From Paraburkholderia caffeinitolerans (lineage in GTDB: Bacteria; Pseudomonadota; Gammaproteobacteria; Burkholderiales; Burkholderiaceae): a stretch of 64,000 nucleotides of DNA. Positions 1 through 9,155 of this stretch are shown here, piece by piece. The DNA is taken from assembly GCF_902859945.1 (NCBI RefSeq), contig NZ_CADIKL010000036.1, positions 23,298 to 87,297 of the forward strand, read 5' to 3'. Both the position numbers and the translations under genes were made by a program. Every line of letters starts with the position of its first letter. Position 1 is the stretch's first letter. The notes under the pieces were generated by a model. It worked only from the letters and a program-made list of their open reading frames with translations. It searched no databases and was not told where the DNA came from.

Positions 1-557
1 GCGAGCGCCGCGAGCGCACACGTGCGTGCCCGCGCAGGCAGCCCCGGCTCGCCAAGCACGTAAAGTTCTTCGTCGAGCACCGGCAGCGCGGAGATGCCCG
101 GCGTAGCCGTGTCGCGAAACAGAATGGCCAGATCGAGGCGGCCATTCGCGAGCAGTTCGTTCAGATAGCCGCTCATGCTCTCGAATAACTGCAGGCGAAT
201 GCCGGGGTAGCGCTCGCGCACGCGCTCGAAAACCGGCATCGCCAGCACCGAGGCCATGGTCGTGGGAAAGCCGATGGCGACCGTGCCCGACTCCGCGCCC
301 ACACCCTCGCGCACTTCCTGGCGCAATTGCTCCATCTGATGCAGCACGAGGCGCGCATGACGGTACAGCGCCTGGCCCGCGGCAGTGGGCTTTACGCCCT
401 GCGGGCTGCGCACGAGCAGCGGCACGCCCAGATCGTCTTCCAGCTTCGCGACCTGCTGGCTGAGCGACGGCTGCGCCACGTAGAGCTTTTCCGCGGCTTT
501 GCCGAGACTGCCGTAATCGACGATGTTCACGAAGTAACGAAGCTGCCGAACGTCCAT
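1..557 (-). CDS. LysR-family regulator, partial (RipR-like position)
   Basis: This is the N-terminal 185 residues of a LysR-type transcriptional regulator; the C-terminus lies beyond the window edge. The winged HTH is clear (start MDVRQLRYFV, then AQPSLSQQVAKLEDDLG), followed by the beginning of the effector-binding domain. I chose the ATG at 557 because it gives the classic LysR start and has an AGGAAGG ribosome site about 10 nt upstream. The alternative ATG at 596 would overlap the operator-like box at 592-612. It is divergent from the hydratase/dehydrogenase/CoA-transferase operon and probably controls it, as RipR does for the itaconate operon in Pseudomonas (inference from synteny). Confidence 0.85.
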   Translation of the reverse strand, partial: MDVRQLRYFVNIVDYGSLGKAAEKLYVAQPSLSQQVAKLEDDLGVPLLVRSPQGVKPTAAGQALYRHARLVLHQMEQLRQEVREGVGAESGTVAIGFPTTMASVLAMPVFERVRERYPGIRLQLFESMSGYLNELLANGRLDLAILFRDTATPGISALPVLDEELYVLGEPGLPARARTCALAAL

Positions 558-591
558 GGACTTGGGCCCTTCCTGCCCTGGCAATGCGAGA

Positions 592-612
592 GTCATAGGA
601 TACGCTTATGAC
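592..612. promoter_or_regulatory. LysR-type operator in divergent promoter
   Basis: Six-base arms GTCATA and TATGAC enclose a T-N11-A core (T at 596, A at 608), the usual LysR box. It lies between the divergent LysR gene (start 557) and the hydratase gene (start 714). No clear -35/-10 pair was assigned. Confidence 0.5.
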
Positions 613-713
613 CGGCACATTCAATCCGTATTTCCGCGTCGCGGAGCGTTCGCATACAGTCGATCCATTCCTTCTATAGCAATGCGTTGGCCGAACCAGC
701 GCTGGAGACGGCG

Positions 714-1568
714 ATGAATCATCCCCTGCCGGAACCGCTCATACAGCCGGTTCAAACGGTCACCGACCTCGTATCCCCCGCACCCGCTGCCGCGCTTGCC
801 GCCACACTCGACAGCGGCAGCAAGCCGGCACTCGGCGACGCGCTTCCCCCCCTCTGGCACTGGCTCTATTTCTGGTCCGCCGCGCCGCAAGTCGAATTGG
901 GCCCCGATGGGCATCCGCACAAGGGCGGCTTCCTTCCCGATCTCGGCCTGCCACGGCGCATGGCGGCGGGCGGGCGCATGACGTTCAATGCGCCGCTCGC
1001 GATCGGCGCGCAGGCGCACCGTGTTTCGCGTGTGCTTCGCATCGAAAACAAGGCGGGACGCAGCGGGCGGCTCGCGTTCGTCACTGTCGAGCACGAAATC
1101 ATTGCCGATGGCGTCACCGCGATCCGCGAAGAGCAGGACATTGTGTATCGCGAAAGCACGCAGCCTGGCCAACAGCCGGGACCCGCCTCCACGCAAGCGC
1201 CCGCCGATGTCCACGCCGACTGGCAGCGCGAAATCACGCCCACCGAGGCGCTGCTGTTCCGCTACTCGGCGCTCACCTTCAATGGCCATCGCATTCATTA
1301 CGACCGCGACTACGCGCGCAACGTGGAAGGTTATCCGGACCTCGTCGTGCACGGGCCGCTGATCGCCACGCTGCTGCTCGACACGGTGGCGCGCTTCGCG
1401 CCCGATGCCGTCGTGCGCGAGTACCGCTACAAGGCCGTGCGCCCAACCTTCCTCGGGCATGCCTTCACCCTATGCGGCCGCCGTTCGGCGGACGGCCAGA
1501 CCATCGAACTCTGGGCGAAGGATCACGAAGGCCGGCTGACCATGTCGGCACGCGCCGTGCTCGCCTGA
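714..1568 (+). CDS. FAS1-like / MaoC-type acyl-CoA hydratase
   Basis: A 284-residue hotdog-fold dehydratase of the HTD2/mesaconyl-CoA hydratase group. The second half has the hydratase signature RYSALTFNGHRIHYD followed by GYPDLVVHGPL, which carries the catalytic His/Asp pair. The expected reaction is reversible hydration of an enoyl-CoA. I chose the ATG at 714 over an upstream TTG at 687 because GGAG lies 8 nt before it. It is first in a tight operon with an acyl-CoA dehydrogenase and a family III CoA-transferase. The same set in Pseudomonas (ich, PA0879-type dehydrogenase, ict) degrades itaconate, so itaconyl-CoA hydratase is the best guess, but substrate is not shown by the sequence. Confidence 0.8.
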   Translation: MNHPLPEPLIQPVQTVTDLVSPAPAAALAATLDSGSKPALGDALPPLWHWLYFWSAAPQVELGPDGHPHKGGFLPDLGLPRRMAAGGRMTFNAPLAIGAQAHRVSRVLRIENKAGRSGRLAFVTVEHEIIADGVTAIREEQDIVYRESTQPGQQPGPASTQAPADVHADWQREITPTEALLFRYSALTFNGHRIHYDRDYARNVEGYPDLVVHGPLIATLLLDTVARFAPDAVVREYRYKAVRPTFLGHAFTLCGRRSADGQTIELWAKDHEGRLTMSARAVLA

Positions 1569-1604
1569 ACACAATCCACCTGAATATACGCAGGAATCCA
1601 AACA

Positions 1605-2765
1605 ATGAACGAAGCGACCGATCAATACCAGGACATCCGCGAAGCCGTGCGTGATTTGTGCGGCCAGTTTCCGGCCGAGTATTTCCGCAAGATCGACGAG
1701 GAGCGCGGCTACCCCGAAGCCTTTGTCGACGCGCTCACGAAAGCGGGCTGGCTGGCCGCGCTGATTCCGCAGGAATATGGCGGCTCGGGCCTCGGCCTCA
1801 CCGAGGCCTCGGTCATCATGGAAGAGATCAATCGCAGCGGCGGCAACTCCGGCGCCTGCCACGGCCAGATGTACAACATGGGCACGCTGCTGCGCCATGG
1901 CTCGGACGAGCAAAAGCGCAAGTATCTGCCCAAGATCGCGAGCGGCGAGTTGCGCCTGCAATCGATGGGCGTGACCGAGCCCACCACCGGCACCGACACC
2001 ACGAAGATCAAGACCACCGCGGTACGCAAGGGCGACCGCTATGTGATCAACGGCCAGAAGGTGTGGATCTCACGCGTGCAGCACTCCGACCTCATGATCC
2101 TGCTCGCGCGCACCACGCCGCTCTCGGACGTGAAGAAGAAAAGCGAAGGCATGTCGATTTTCATGGTCGATCTGCATGAAGCGATCGGCAAAGGCCTGAC
2201 CGTGCAGCCGATCCTGAACATGGTCAATCACGAAACCAACGAGCTCTTTTTCGACAACCTCGAAATTCCCGCCGAGAACCTGATCGGCGAGGAAGGCAAG
2301 GGCTTCAAGTACATTCTCGACGGGCTGAACGCCGAGCGCACGCTGATTGCCGCCGAATGCATCGGCGATGGCTACTGGTTCATCGACAAGGTTTCGCAAT
2401 ATGTGAAGGACCGCCAGGTATTCGGCCGCCCGATCGGCCAGAACCAGGGTGTGCAGTTCCCCATCGCGCGCGCGTTCGTCAACGTGGAAGCCGCGAACCT
2501 CATGCGTTTCGAGGCGGCGCGCCGCTTCGACGCGCACGAGCCGTGCGGCGCGCAGGCGAACATGGCCAAGCTGCTCGCGGCGGACGCCTCGTGGGAAGCC
2601 GCGAACGCCTGCCTGCAATTCCACGGCGGCTTCGGCTTCGCCTGCGAATACGATGTGGAGCGCAAGTTCCGCGAGACGCGCCTCTACCAGGTCGCGCCGA
2701 TCTCGACGAACCTGATTCTCTCGTACGTGGCCGAGCACATTCTCGGCCTGCCGCGTTCGTTCTGA
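1605..2765 (+). CDS. Acyl-CoA dehydrogenase family protein
   Basis: A 386-residue flavin-dependent acyl-CoA dehydrogenase with the usual N-terminal helical, central beta (GVTEPTTGTDTT) and C-terminal helical domains. The common C-terminal catalytic Glu (YEGT motif) is absent: the equivalent segment reads LYQVAPIST. A Glu is present in LNAERTLIAAE, the position used as the base in isovaleryl-CoA and long-chain dehydrogenases, so the enzyme may still be active. It starts 36 bp after the hydratase and ends 29 bp before the CoA-transferase. In the pseudomonad itaconate operon a dehydrogenase occupies this place with an unclear role. Confidence 0.88.
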   Translation: MNEATDQYQDIREAVRDLCGQFPAEYFRKIDEERGYPEAFVDALTKAGWLAALIPQEYGGSGLGLTEASVIMEEINRSGGNSGACHGQMYNMGTLLRHGSDEQKRKYLPKIASGELRLQSMGVTEPTTGTDTTKIKTTAVRKGDRYVINGQKVWISRVQHSDLMILLARTTPLSDVKKKSEGMSIFMVDLHEAIGKGLTVQPILNMVNHETNELFFDNLEIPAENLIGEEGKGFKYILDGLNAERTLIAAECIGDGYWFIDKVSQYVKDRQVFGRPIGQNQGVQFPIARAFVNVEAANLMRFEAARRFDAHEPCGAQANMAKLLAADASWEAANACLQFHGGFGFACEYDVERKFRETRLYQVAPISTNLILSYVAEHILGLPRSF

Positions 2766-2794
2766 TCGCTTGTGACTGCATCAGGGAGACTCTC

Positions 2795-3973
2795 ATGCGC
2801 CCTCTCGAAGGCATCAAGGTCGTTACGTTCGAGCACGCGATCGCCGCGCCTTTCTGCACCCGCCAGCTCGCGGATCTGGGCGCGCGCGTCATCAAGGTCG
2901 AGCGCCCCGGCTCGGGCGACTTCGCGCGCGGCTACGACGAACGCGTGCACGGCCTCGCTTCGCATTTCGTCTGGACCAACCGCTCGAAAGAAAGCCTCAC
3001 GCTAGACGTGAAGCGCGCTGAAGCGCTCGCCATCGTCCACGCGTTGCTCGCCGACGCCGACGTGTTCGTGCAGAATCTCGCGCCCGGCGCCACGCAGCGC
3101 CTCGGGCTCGACTACGAGACGCTGCGCGAGCGCTACCCGCGCCTGATCGTCTGCGATATCTCCGGCTACGGCAGCGACGGCCCGTATCGCGACAAGAAGG
3201 CCTATGACCTGCTGATCCAGAGCGAGTCCGGCTTTCTCAGCATCACCGGCTCGCCCGACGAGCCGGCCAAGGCCGGCTGCTCGATCGCCGATATCTCGGC
3301 GGGCATGCACGCGTATTCGAGCATCCTCGCGGCGCTCATCGAGCGCGGCAAGACCGGGCGCGGCCGGCGCATCGACGTGTCGATGCTGGAAAGCATGGTC
3401 GAGTGGATGAGCTACCCGCTCTACTACGCGATCGACGGCCAGACGCCGCCGCAGCGCAACGGCGCGGCGCACGCAACGATCTATCCCTACGGGCCGTTCA
3501 AGGCCGGCGACGGCAAGTCCGTCATGCTCGGCCTGCAAAACGAGCGCGAATGGAAGCGCTTCTGCGAAACGGTCCTGCGCCGGCCGGCGCTGGCCGACGA
3601 CGCGCGCTTCTGCTCGAACAGCCGCCGCGTGGCGCATCGCGCGGAACTGGGCCAGCTCATCGAAACTGCGTTCGGGGCGCTCACGGCGGGCGATGTGATC
3701 GAGCGGCTGGAAGAAGCGAAGATCGCGAACGCGCATATCAACGACATGCACGCGGTTTGGGCGCACGAGCAACTCGCTGCCCGCGAGCGCTGGACGCGCG
3801 TGGGCACCCCGGCAGGCGAGATTCCCGCGCTGCTGCCGCCAGGCGCGACGCTCGCCGATAACCCGCGCATGGACCCCGTGCCCGCACTCGGCCAGCACAC
3901 CAATGCGATCCTGCAAGAACTCGGTTACGACGACACGCGCATTCGCACGCTGCGGGAGAGCGGGGCGGTTTAA
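2795..3973 (+). CDS. Family III CoA-transferase (CaiB/BaiF)
   Basis: A 392-residue class III CoA-transferase that would move CoA between acyl-CoA and a free carboxylic acid. The N-terminal motif LEGIKVVTFEHAIAAPFCTRQLADLGA and the catalytic Asp in KAYDLLIQ are present, with full family length. The ATG at 2795 follows AGGGAGA at an ideal distance. It is the third gene of the operon and would be the activating enzyme, candidate itaconate CoA-transferase (Ict-like). The lyase (Ccl) that completes the known itaconate route is not in view. Succinyl-CoA:other-dicarboxylate specificity is equally possible. Confidence 0.85.
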   Translation: MRPLEGIKVVTFEHAIAAPFCTRQLADLGARVIKVERPGSGDFARGYDERVHGLASHFVWTNRSKESLTLDVKRAEALAIVHALLADADVFVQNLAPGATQRLGLDYETLRERYPRLIVCDISGYGSDGPYRDKKAYDLLIQSESGFLSITGSPDEPAKAGCSIADISAGMHAYSSILAALIERGKTGRGRRIDVSMLESMVEWMSYPLYYAIDGQTPPQRNGAAHATIYPYGPFKAGDGKSVMLGLQNEREWKRFCETVLRRPALADDARFCSNSRRVAHRAELGQLIETAFGALTAGDVIERLEEAKIANAHINDMHAVWAHEQLAARERWTRVGTPAGEIPALLPPGATLADNPRMDPVPALGQHTNAILQELGYDDTRIRTLRESGAV

Positions 3974-4104
3974 TTTCGCCACGCGGCTCCGTCGATACTG
4001 ATCAGCCGAAAATCGTCCAACACCGTAGTAGTCCAGAATTTCTTGGACAGTATGCAGGCCGCAAAAAAATAACTCCGCGGCAAACCCAACCAGGAGACGA
4101 CACC

Positions 4105-5112
4105 ATGCAACACGCGGTCAATGCTGCCGGGCGCCTGGACAGGCTGCCCATTTCCCGCTTTCATTGGAAAATTCTCGGCCTCATCGCCGGCGGTGCGTTT
4201 CTCGACGCCTTCGACATCTATCTCGCCAATGGGTCAGTCGCGGCCATGGTCAAGGAAGGTTTCACCGACCTACACCACGGCGCGATGTTCGTGTCCTCCA
4301 CCTTCGTCGGCATGATGCTCGGCGCGTTCATCGCGGGCTGGCTCGGCCGGCGCTATTCGTACCAGCTCAATCTCGCCGTGTTCGGGCTTGCCTCCATCGC
4401 CGCGTGCTTTGCGCCCAACATCGAATCGCTCATCGGGCTGCGCTTCATCATGGGTCTGGGCCTGGGCGCCGAACTCGTCGTCGCGGCGGGCACGCTTGCA
4501 GAGTTCGTGCCGCCCGCCACGCGCGGCAAGTGGGTGTCGCTGCTCGCCAGCATCACCAATAGCGGCCTGTTTGCGGCGCTCGCAGCGGGCTACTGGGTCA
4601 TTCCGAATCTCGGCTGGCGCTATATGTTCGCGCTCGCGGGCGTGGGCGCGCTCGTCGTCTGGTTCCTGCGGCATCGCATGCCCGAGTCGCCGCGCTGGCT
4701 CGAATCGGTCGGCCGGCTCGACGAGGCGGAAGCGACGCTCGCCGCAATCGAGCGCGAAGTGAGCGCTCAGATGGGTCAGTTGCCACCCGTGCAGCGCGCC
4801 GTCGATCTGAACAAAGACAAGGCGCCACAAGCCGTGCCGCGCTCGAGGACATCAAGCCTGAAACCGGCGACGCGCAAGAACTGGGAAGCAACGCAGTCGT
4901 TTCCTGCGGTACCGAGGGGCGCTGAGAACTTTCGGCGTGCTTCCTCCTTGCTTCGGGCGGGGCCATCAGAGAGCCGGGCAACGCCCGGCCCAACTTACCA
5001 GCGCAACAACCGAGGCCCAAGCCACGCACCCAGCGCGGCGGGCAACAACATGCCGATCGCGTACCAGATGCTCCAGAACGCCGGACTCATTTCCGGGCAG
5101 TGCACACAATAA
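4105..5112 (+). pseudogene. MFS transporter, truncated to N-terminal half
   Basis: The first ~245 codons encode a convincing sugar/acid-type MFS N-terminal half: helix 1 with FLDAFDIYLANGSV, loop 2-3 GWLGRRY, helix 4-5 GLGLGAELVVAAG, and the ESPRWL motif after helix 6. After the central loop (about 4820-4850) the frame becomes Arg/Ser/Pro-rich with no membrane segments and runs antisense into the 3' end of the NrsF gene. The second six helices are missing, so a deletion or frameshift has removed half of the transporter. A good ribosome site (GGAGA) precedes the ATG. It probably served the upstream operon as its substrate importer. Confidence 0.75.
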
Positions 5113-5636
5113 GCGACGGTGGCCAGCCCGCTCGCGAAGAGACCCGCCGCGGCGCCCGCAAGACGCGGGCGCGTGGGTGCAAGGCCCCGCGTGGCCCAGA
5201 ACACCGCCGCGAAGGTGGGCACCGAAAGCAGCAGGATGTTGAATGGGCAGGTGCGCCACGACAAGCCGAGCATGAGCGGCACGCGCTCGGCGGGCGCGGC
5301 GGCGCCCAGCGTGAGCCACCCGGCCAGCCAGACGCAAACGAAGGGCACGGCCACCAGCGCCCACGCGTAGCCGCTGCGCACACCGGGACGTCCCAGCCGG
5401 CTCACGACCAGCGCGGCGGCGAGCGCCACGGCAAGCGGGAAAGCGAGCTTCGCCCAGAAGATCGGCGTTTGCGCCACGCTCATGAGGTCGGGCCGCACGC
5501 CGAACACCATCATGACGATCGCGAGCGATCCGGCCAACCCGAGCGGCAGCGCACGCGCGAAGCGGCGCAAGACCGCCTTATGATCCACGCGCGCGCCGCC
5601 CGTGGAAAGCAGGTTGATGAGGTCGTCGGTTTTCAT
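4995..5636 (-). CDS. NrsF-type anti-sigma factor (DUF1109)
   Basis: A 213-residue inner-membrane protein with about six hydrophobic segments and paired cysteines (RTCPFN and YCVHCPE), as in the NrsF/DUF1109 family of anti-sigma factors. Its ATG overlaps the stop of the upstream ECF sigma gene as ATGA, which implies translational coupling. In Caulobacter, NrsF holds SigF and releases it under oxidative or heavy-metal stress via the conserved cysteines. The same role is inferred here. A short GC hairpin (4973-4989) follows the stop. Confidence 0.82.
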   Translation of the reverse strand: MKTDDLINLLSTGGARVDHKAVLRRFARALPLGLAGSLAIVMMVFGVRPDLMSVAQTPIFWAKLAFPLAVALAAALVVSRLGRPGVRSGYAWALVAVPFVCVWLAGWLTLGAAAPAERVPLMLGLSWRTCPFNILLLSVPTFAAVFWATRGLAPTRPRLAGAAAGLFASGLATVAYCVHCPEMSPAFWSIWYAIGMLLPAALGAWLGPRLLRW

Positions 5637-6322
5637 TGCGCCCCCCGGATACGCGCGGCGAGCGCCTTCAGGCCACGGTGGATGCCCACCTTCACGGCCG
5701 ACTCCGACAGCCCGGTGAGCTGCGCGGCTTCCAACACCGAGCGTCCTTCGAGCTTCACGTGAACGATGGGCAGGCGCTGCTTGTCCGGCAACTGCTCGAG
5801 CAGCTTGCCGATGTCGCGGCGCGCCTGCGCCGGTTCGTCGTCGGCGGTGGCGAACAGGTCGGTGTGATCGTCGAGAGGGTCGTTCAGCGATTCGCGGCGA
5901 GCGCGCGCGCGGAAAAAATCCATCAGTTTGTAGCGGGCGATGGCGTGCACCCAGGCGGTCAGCGGTTCGTCGGAGCGCCACGTGTGGCGTGCGTTGTGCA
6001 CCGCGAGCAGAATCTCCTGCACGAGGTCTTCAACATCTTCGTGCAATTGTGGAATGCGGCGGCGCAGAAAGCCGCGCAAATGCCGCGTGAGTTCCTGGAG
6101 GAACAGGCGGTAGGCGTCGACGTCGCCTTCGAGACCGTCGACGAACAGTGCTTTGAGACGGATTTCCGCGGGATGCAAAGGGCGTCCTGTGTGCTCCGGC
6201 CGAAGGGATGGCGCGCCTGCGCCAAGCTCCACACCCGCCGCGAAGCTTGCAGTAGGCTTGCATACGGCGGCGCCAATGTTGCCGCCATCCAGCGCGGGCG
6301 CGGTCGACTGAGCGTAGCCCAT
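5633..6322 (-). CDS. ECF RNA polymerase sigma factor (NrsF partner)
   Basis: The sigma-70 region 2 (DVEDLVQEILLAVHNARHTW, then AWVHAIARYKLMDFFR) and region 4 (LPDKQRLPIVHVKLEGRSVLEAAQLTGLSESAVKVGIHRGLKAL) are complete. The start is uncertain. The frame is open to 6448, but the segment before LHPAEIRLKALF looks non-conserved, so the ATG at 6322 (229 aa) or a later GTG is more realistic. It forms a two-gene unit with the downstream NrsF gene. It likely directs a small stress regulon, and autoregulation is typical of such pairs. Confidence 0.82.
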   Translation of the reverse strand: MGYAQSTAPALDGGNIGAAVCKPTASFAAGVELGAGAPSLRPEHTGRPLHPAEIRLKALFVDGLEGDVDAYRLFLQELTRHLRGFLRRRIPQLHEDVEDLVQEILLAVHNARHTWRSDEPLTAWVHAIARYKLMDFFRARARRESLNDPLDDHTDLFATADDEPAQARRDIGKLLEQLPDKQRLPIVHVKLEGRSVLEAAQLTGLSESAVKVGIHRGLKALAARIRGAQ

Positions 6323-6737
6323 GGCGTTCGCGACCGCAATAGCGCTCGCGGCGCGGCGTGCAACCCGTGCGCCGCGTACACCATGTGCAGCGCGTCCGTC
6401 ACGTTCGTCCGCCTGCATCCATCCCGCCGCTGTATCCGCCCAGCCCACGCTTTTGTTCTCCGCCGATGAACCTGCCCGCGCATGCCGTGCGCCACCCGCC
6501 TCCGGGTCTCTTCAAGCTAATTCGTCGGCAACGCGCAGCGGGTTACACACCGCACGACATTTCTTTCGGCCTGCGTCCGGCATGGGTGCGGCTTCCGCCC
6601 GGCGCCCGCGTGGCCCCAACGACGCCGCGCCCCGTGGATCTTTGCAAGGAGCCACGCACGCGGTACTTTAGCGGTCATTCCCGATCAACCGTGTCACGCA
6701 GGCGACCACCCGGTCGCGCGAATGGAGCAAGCAAAGC

Positions 6738-7460
6738 ATGGCAGCGAGAACAAACGAGTACGAGCAACCCATCGGCGTCGACCTTTCCGGCTGGACCGCG
6801 CGCGAGCGGCCCGCGCGCGTGAGCATCGAGGGCACGCGCTGCCGCATCGAGCCCATCGACGTCGAACGGCACGCCGCCGACCTTTTCGACGCCTACAACC
6901 AGGCCACGGACGGCAGCGACTGGACCTATCTTACGGTCGGCCCGTTCGCGGATCCCGAGTCGTATCGGGTCTACCTCGCGAAAGTGGCGGCCTCCACCGA
7001 CCCGCTGCATTACGCGGTCGTCGACCGGGCGACCGGCAAGGCCGTGGGCACGTTCTCGCTGATGCGCATCGACCCGGCGAACGGCGTGATCGAAGTCGGC
7101 AACGTCGTCTTCTCCCCGCTGCTCAAGCGCACGGCGATCTCCACCGAGGCACAGTATCTGCTGATGCGCTACGCATTCGACGAACTCGGCTACCGGCGCT
7201 ACGAGTGGAAATGCGACAGCCTCAATGCGCCCTCGCGCCAGACCGCGCTGCGGCTCGGGTTCCAGTACGAAGGCATCTTCAGGCAGGCCATCGTGTACAA
7301 GGAGCGCAGCCGGGACACCGCGTGGTTCGCCATCATCGATCAGGACTGGCCGGGCGTGAAGCGTGCGTTCGAAACGTGGCTCGACGCAGGCAACTTCGAC
7401 GCCGAAGGCAATCAGCGCGAATCGCTCGCGGGCTTGCGAGAGGCGCAAGCCCGCGGCTGA
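6738..7460 (+). CDS. GNAT-family N-acetyltransferase
   Basis: A 240-residue RimJ/RimL-like acetyltransferase. The acetyl-CoA-binding region corresponds to VGNVVFSPLLKRTAISTEAQYLLMRYAFDELGYRRYEWKCDS, followed by NAPSRQTALRLGFQYEGIFR, the conserved motif B of this subgroup. The acceptor (protein N-terminus, amino acid or drug) cannot be told from the sequence. GGAGC lies about 11 nt before the ATG. The 415 bases between it and the sigma-factor start hold no convincing gene. Confidence 0.85.
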   Translation: MAARTNEYEQPIGVDLSGWTARERPARVSIEGTRCRIEPIDVERHAADLFDAYNQATDGSDWTYLTVGPFADPESYRVYLAKVAASTDPLHYAVVDRATGKAVGTFSLMRIDPANGVIEVGNVVFSPLLKRTAISTEAQYLLMRYAFDELGYRRYEWKCDSLNAPSRQTALRLGFQYEGIFRQAIVYKERSRDTAWFAIIDQDWPGVKRAFETWLDAGNFDAEGNQRESLAGLREAQARG

Positions 7461-7642
7461 TCCGGCGCTCACACACGGCGTGCATTCATATGTCACACCG
7501 TGATACATTGGTTTCCGCACCAGTTTTGTCGAAGTCGATGCACGACGGGAGACACTCGAAATGCGGGCCCAGAGCGATGCTTGACATGCGCATGGTGATC
7601 CGCCGGCTCCCGTTGGATCCCCCACATACAGGAGTCCATGTC

Positions 7643-7954
7643 ATGCCAGTCTCTCGCCGGCGCTTCATGATCATTGCCGCCTCTGTCGCGTCGACCACGG
7701 TACTTTCCACCGAATCGCGCGCCGACGCTCCGCTGCTTTCCGAAAGCGACCCCACTGCCCAGGCGCTCGGTTACAAGGAAGACGCCGCCAAAGTCGACAA
7801 AGCGAAGTTCCCCCGCTATCAGGTCGGGCAGACCTGCGCTTCTTGTCAGCTATATCAGGGCAAGGCCGGCGCGGCGACAGGACCCTGCCTCGCGTACGGC
7901 GGCAAGCTGGTGTATGCGAAGGGGTGGTGCAACTCTTACGTCAAGAAGGCCTGA
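7643..7954 (+). CDS. High-potential iron-sulfur protein, Tat-exported
   Basis: A 103-residue periplasmic electron carrier. The N-terminus SRRRFMIIAASVAS is a twin-arginine signal. The mature part has four cysteines spaced C-x2-C-x13-C-x13-C (CASC, GPCLAYGG, GWCNSY) that would ligate a single [4Fe-4S] cluster. AGGAG at 7630-7634 selects the second of two close ATGs. HiPIPs usually donate electrons to oxidases or photosynthetic/thiosulfate systems; no partner gene is adjacent. Confidence 0.9.
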   Translation: MPVSRRRFMIIAASVASTTVLSTESRADAPLLSESDPTAQALGYKEDAAKVDKAKFPRYQVGQTCASCQLYQGKAGAATGPCLAYGGKLVYAKGWCNSYVKKA

Positions 7955-8038
7955 CTCCGCCCTGGGCACAACGCGGCCCGATGACATAGCGGACACCAGC
8001 AAAGCGTCGGGTTGCGCACGGGCGTTGAGGAGCCACGC

Positions 8039-9079
8039 ATGCCGACGCTCAAAGCGGGCCAATCCTGGCTACAGGCATTTCCGCCCACGGCCTTCGCGAT
8101 GGTCATGGCGACGGGCATCGTCTCGATCGCCGCGCATCTGCTTGGCTACGAGGTCATCGGGTGGTTTCTACTCGGCGTCAACGCCGTAGCCTGGCCCGCG
8201 CTGCTGGTCATTTCGCTTTGCCGTCTGCTGCGCTACCCACGCGCGGTGCACGCCGATATCGTCGATCACGGGCGCGGGCCGGGCTCCCTCACGCTGGTCG
8301 CGGCAACCGCGGTAATCGGCGGCCAGCTTTCGACATTTCATCTCCTCCCACGCGCGCTGCCGTGGCTGCTCGGCCTCGCGGCCGGGCTTTGGCTTGTCGT
8401 CTCGTACACGTTCCTCGCCGCCATGACCATCGGGCAGCGCAAGCCCGGGCTGCACGCGGGTCTGAACGGCACGTGGCTGATGCTGGTGGTGGCCACCGAA
8501 TCCGTTGCCGTGCTCGCAGTAGCCGTCTCGCAAGACGATGGCGCCTCCGTCCCGCTCGATCTGCTGGCCATCTCGGCATGGCTGCTGGGCGGCTGCCTCT
8601 ACATGATCCTCATCACGCTGATCTTCTATCGATGGTGCTTCGTGCCCATGACGGCCGCCGATCTCACGGAGCCCTGGTGGATCAACATGGGCGCGATGGC
8701 GATCACCACGTTCGCGGGCAGCCGCCTCATTCTGGCCGGGCACCACCTCACGGGCTGGCCAGGCGGCGACCTGCTCGTGCTCCAGGTGCTGACCACCGCA
8801 TGCTGGGCCATGGCGACATTCTGGATTCCTCTGCTTGTGGCGCTTTTCATCGAGAAGCATGTGATCATTGGCGACCCGCTACGCTACACATCGGCGGAAT
8901 GGTCCATCGTGTTTCCGCTGGGCATGTACACGGCCGCCACCTGGAGTTACGCCGACGCCGCCCACCTGCCGTTTCTCGCCAACGTGGCGAGGGTCACCGT
9001 ACTTATCGCCTTCGCGGCGTGGGTGCTCGCGACGATCGGGCTGCTGCGTGCGGCGCTGCGGTCGGTCACCGGCAAATGA
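8039..9079 (+). CDS. TDT-family (TehA/Mae1-type) anion or dicarboxylate transporter
   Basis: A 346-residue protein with ten hydrophobic helices. It starts with FPPTAFAMVMATGIVSIAAHLLGY, the first-helix motif of the tellurite-resistance/dicarboxylate transporter family, whose homologues include TehA, SLAC1 and Mae1. GAGGAG precedes the ATG at 8039. It probably exports or imports anions or C4 acids, but tellurite resistance should not be assumed. It is convergent with the acetyl-CoA synthetase gene. Confidence 0.82.
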   Translation: MPTLKAGQSWLQAFPPTAFAMVMATGIVSIAAHLLGYEVIGWFLLGVNAVAWPALLVISLCRLLRYPRAVHADIVDHGRGPGSLTLVAATAVIGGQLSTFHLLPRALPWLLGLAAGLWLVVSYTFLAAMTIGQRKPGLHAGLNGTWLMLVVATESVAVLAVAVSQDDGASVPLDLLAISAWLLGGCLYMILITLIFYRWCFVPMTAADLTEPWWINMGAMAITTFAGSRLILAGHHLTGWPGGDLLVLQVLTTACWAMATFWIPLLVALFIEKHVIIGDPLRYTSAEWSIVFPLGMYTAATWSYADAAHLPFLANVARVTVLIAFAAWVLATIGLLRAALRSVTGK

Positions 9080-9155
9080 AGGGCGGCGCGATGGGCCCAT
9101 GAAGCGGGTCCATCGCGCCGCCGCTCATCGTGAAGATCGGGTCAATGCCTGCGCT

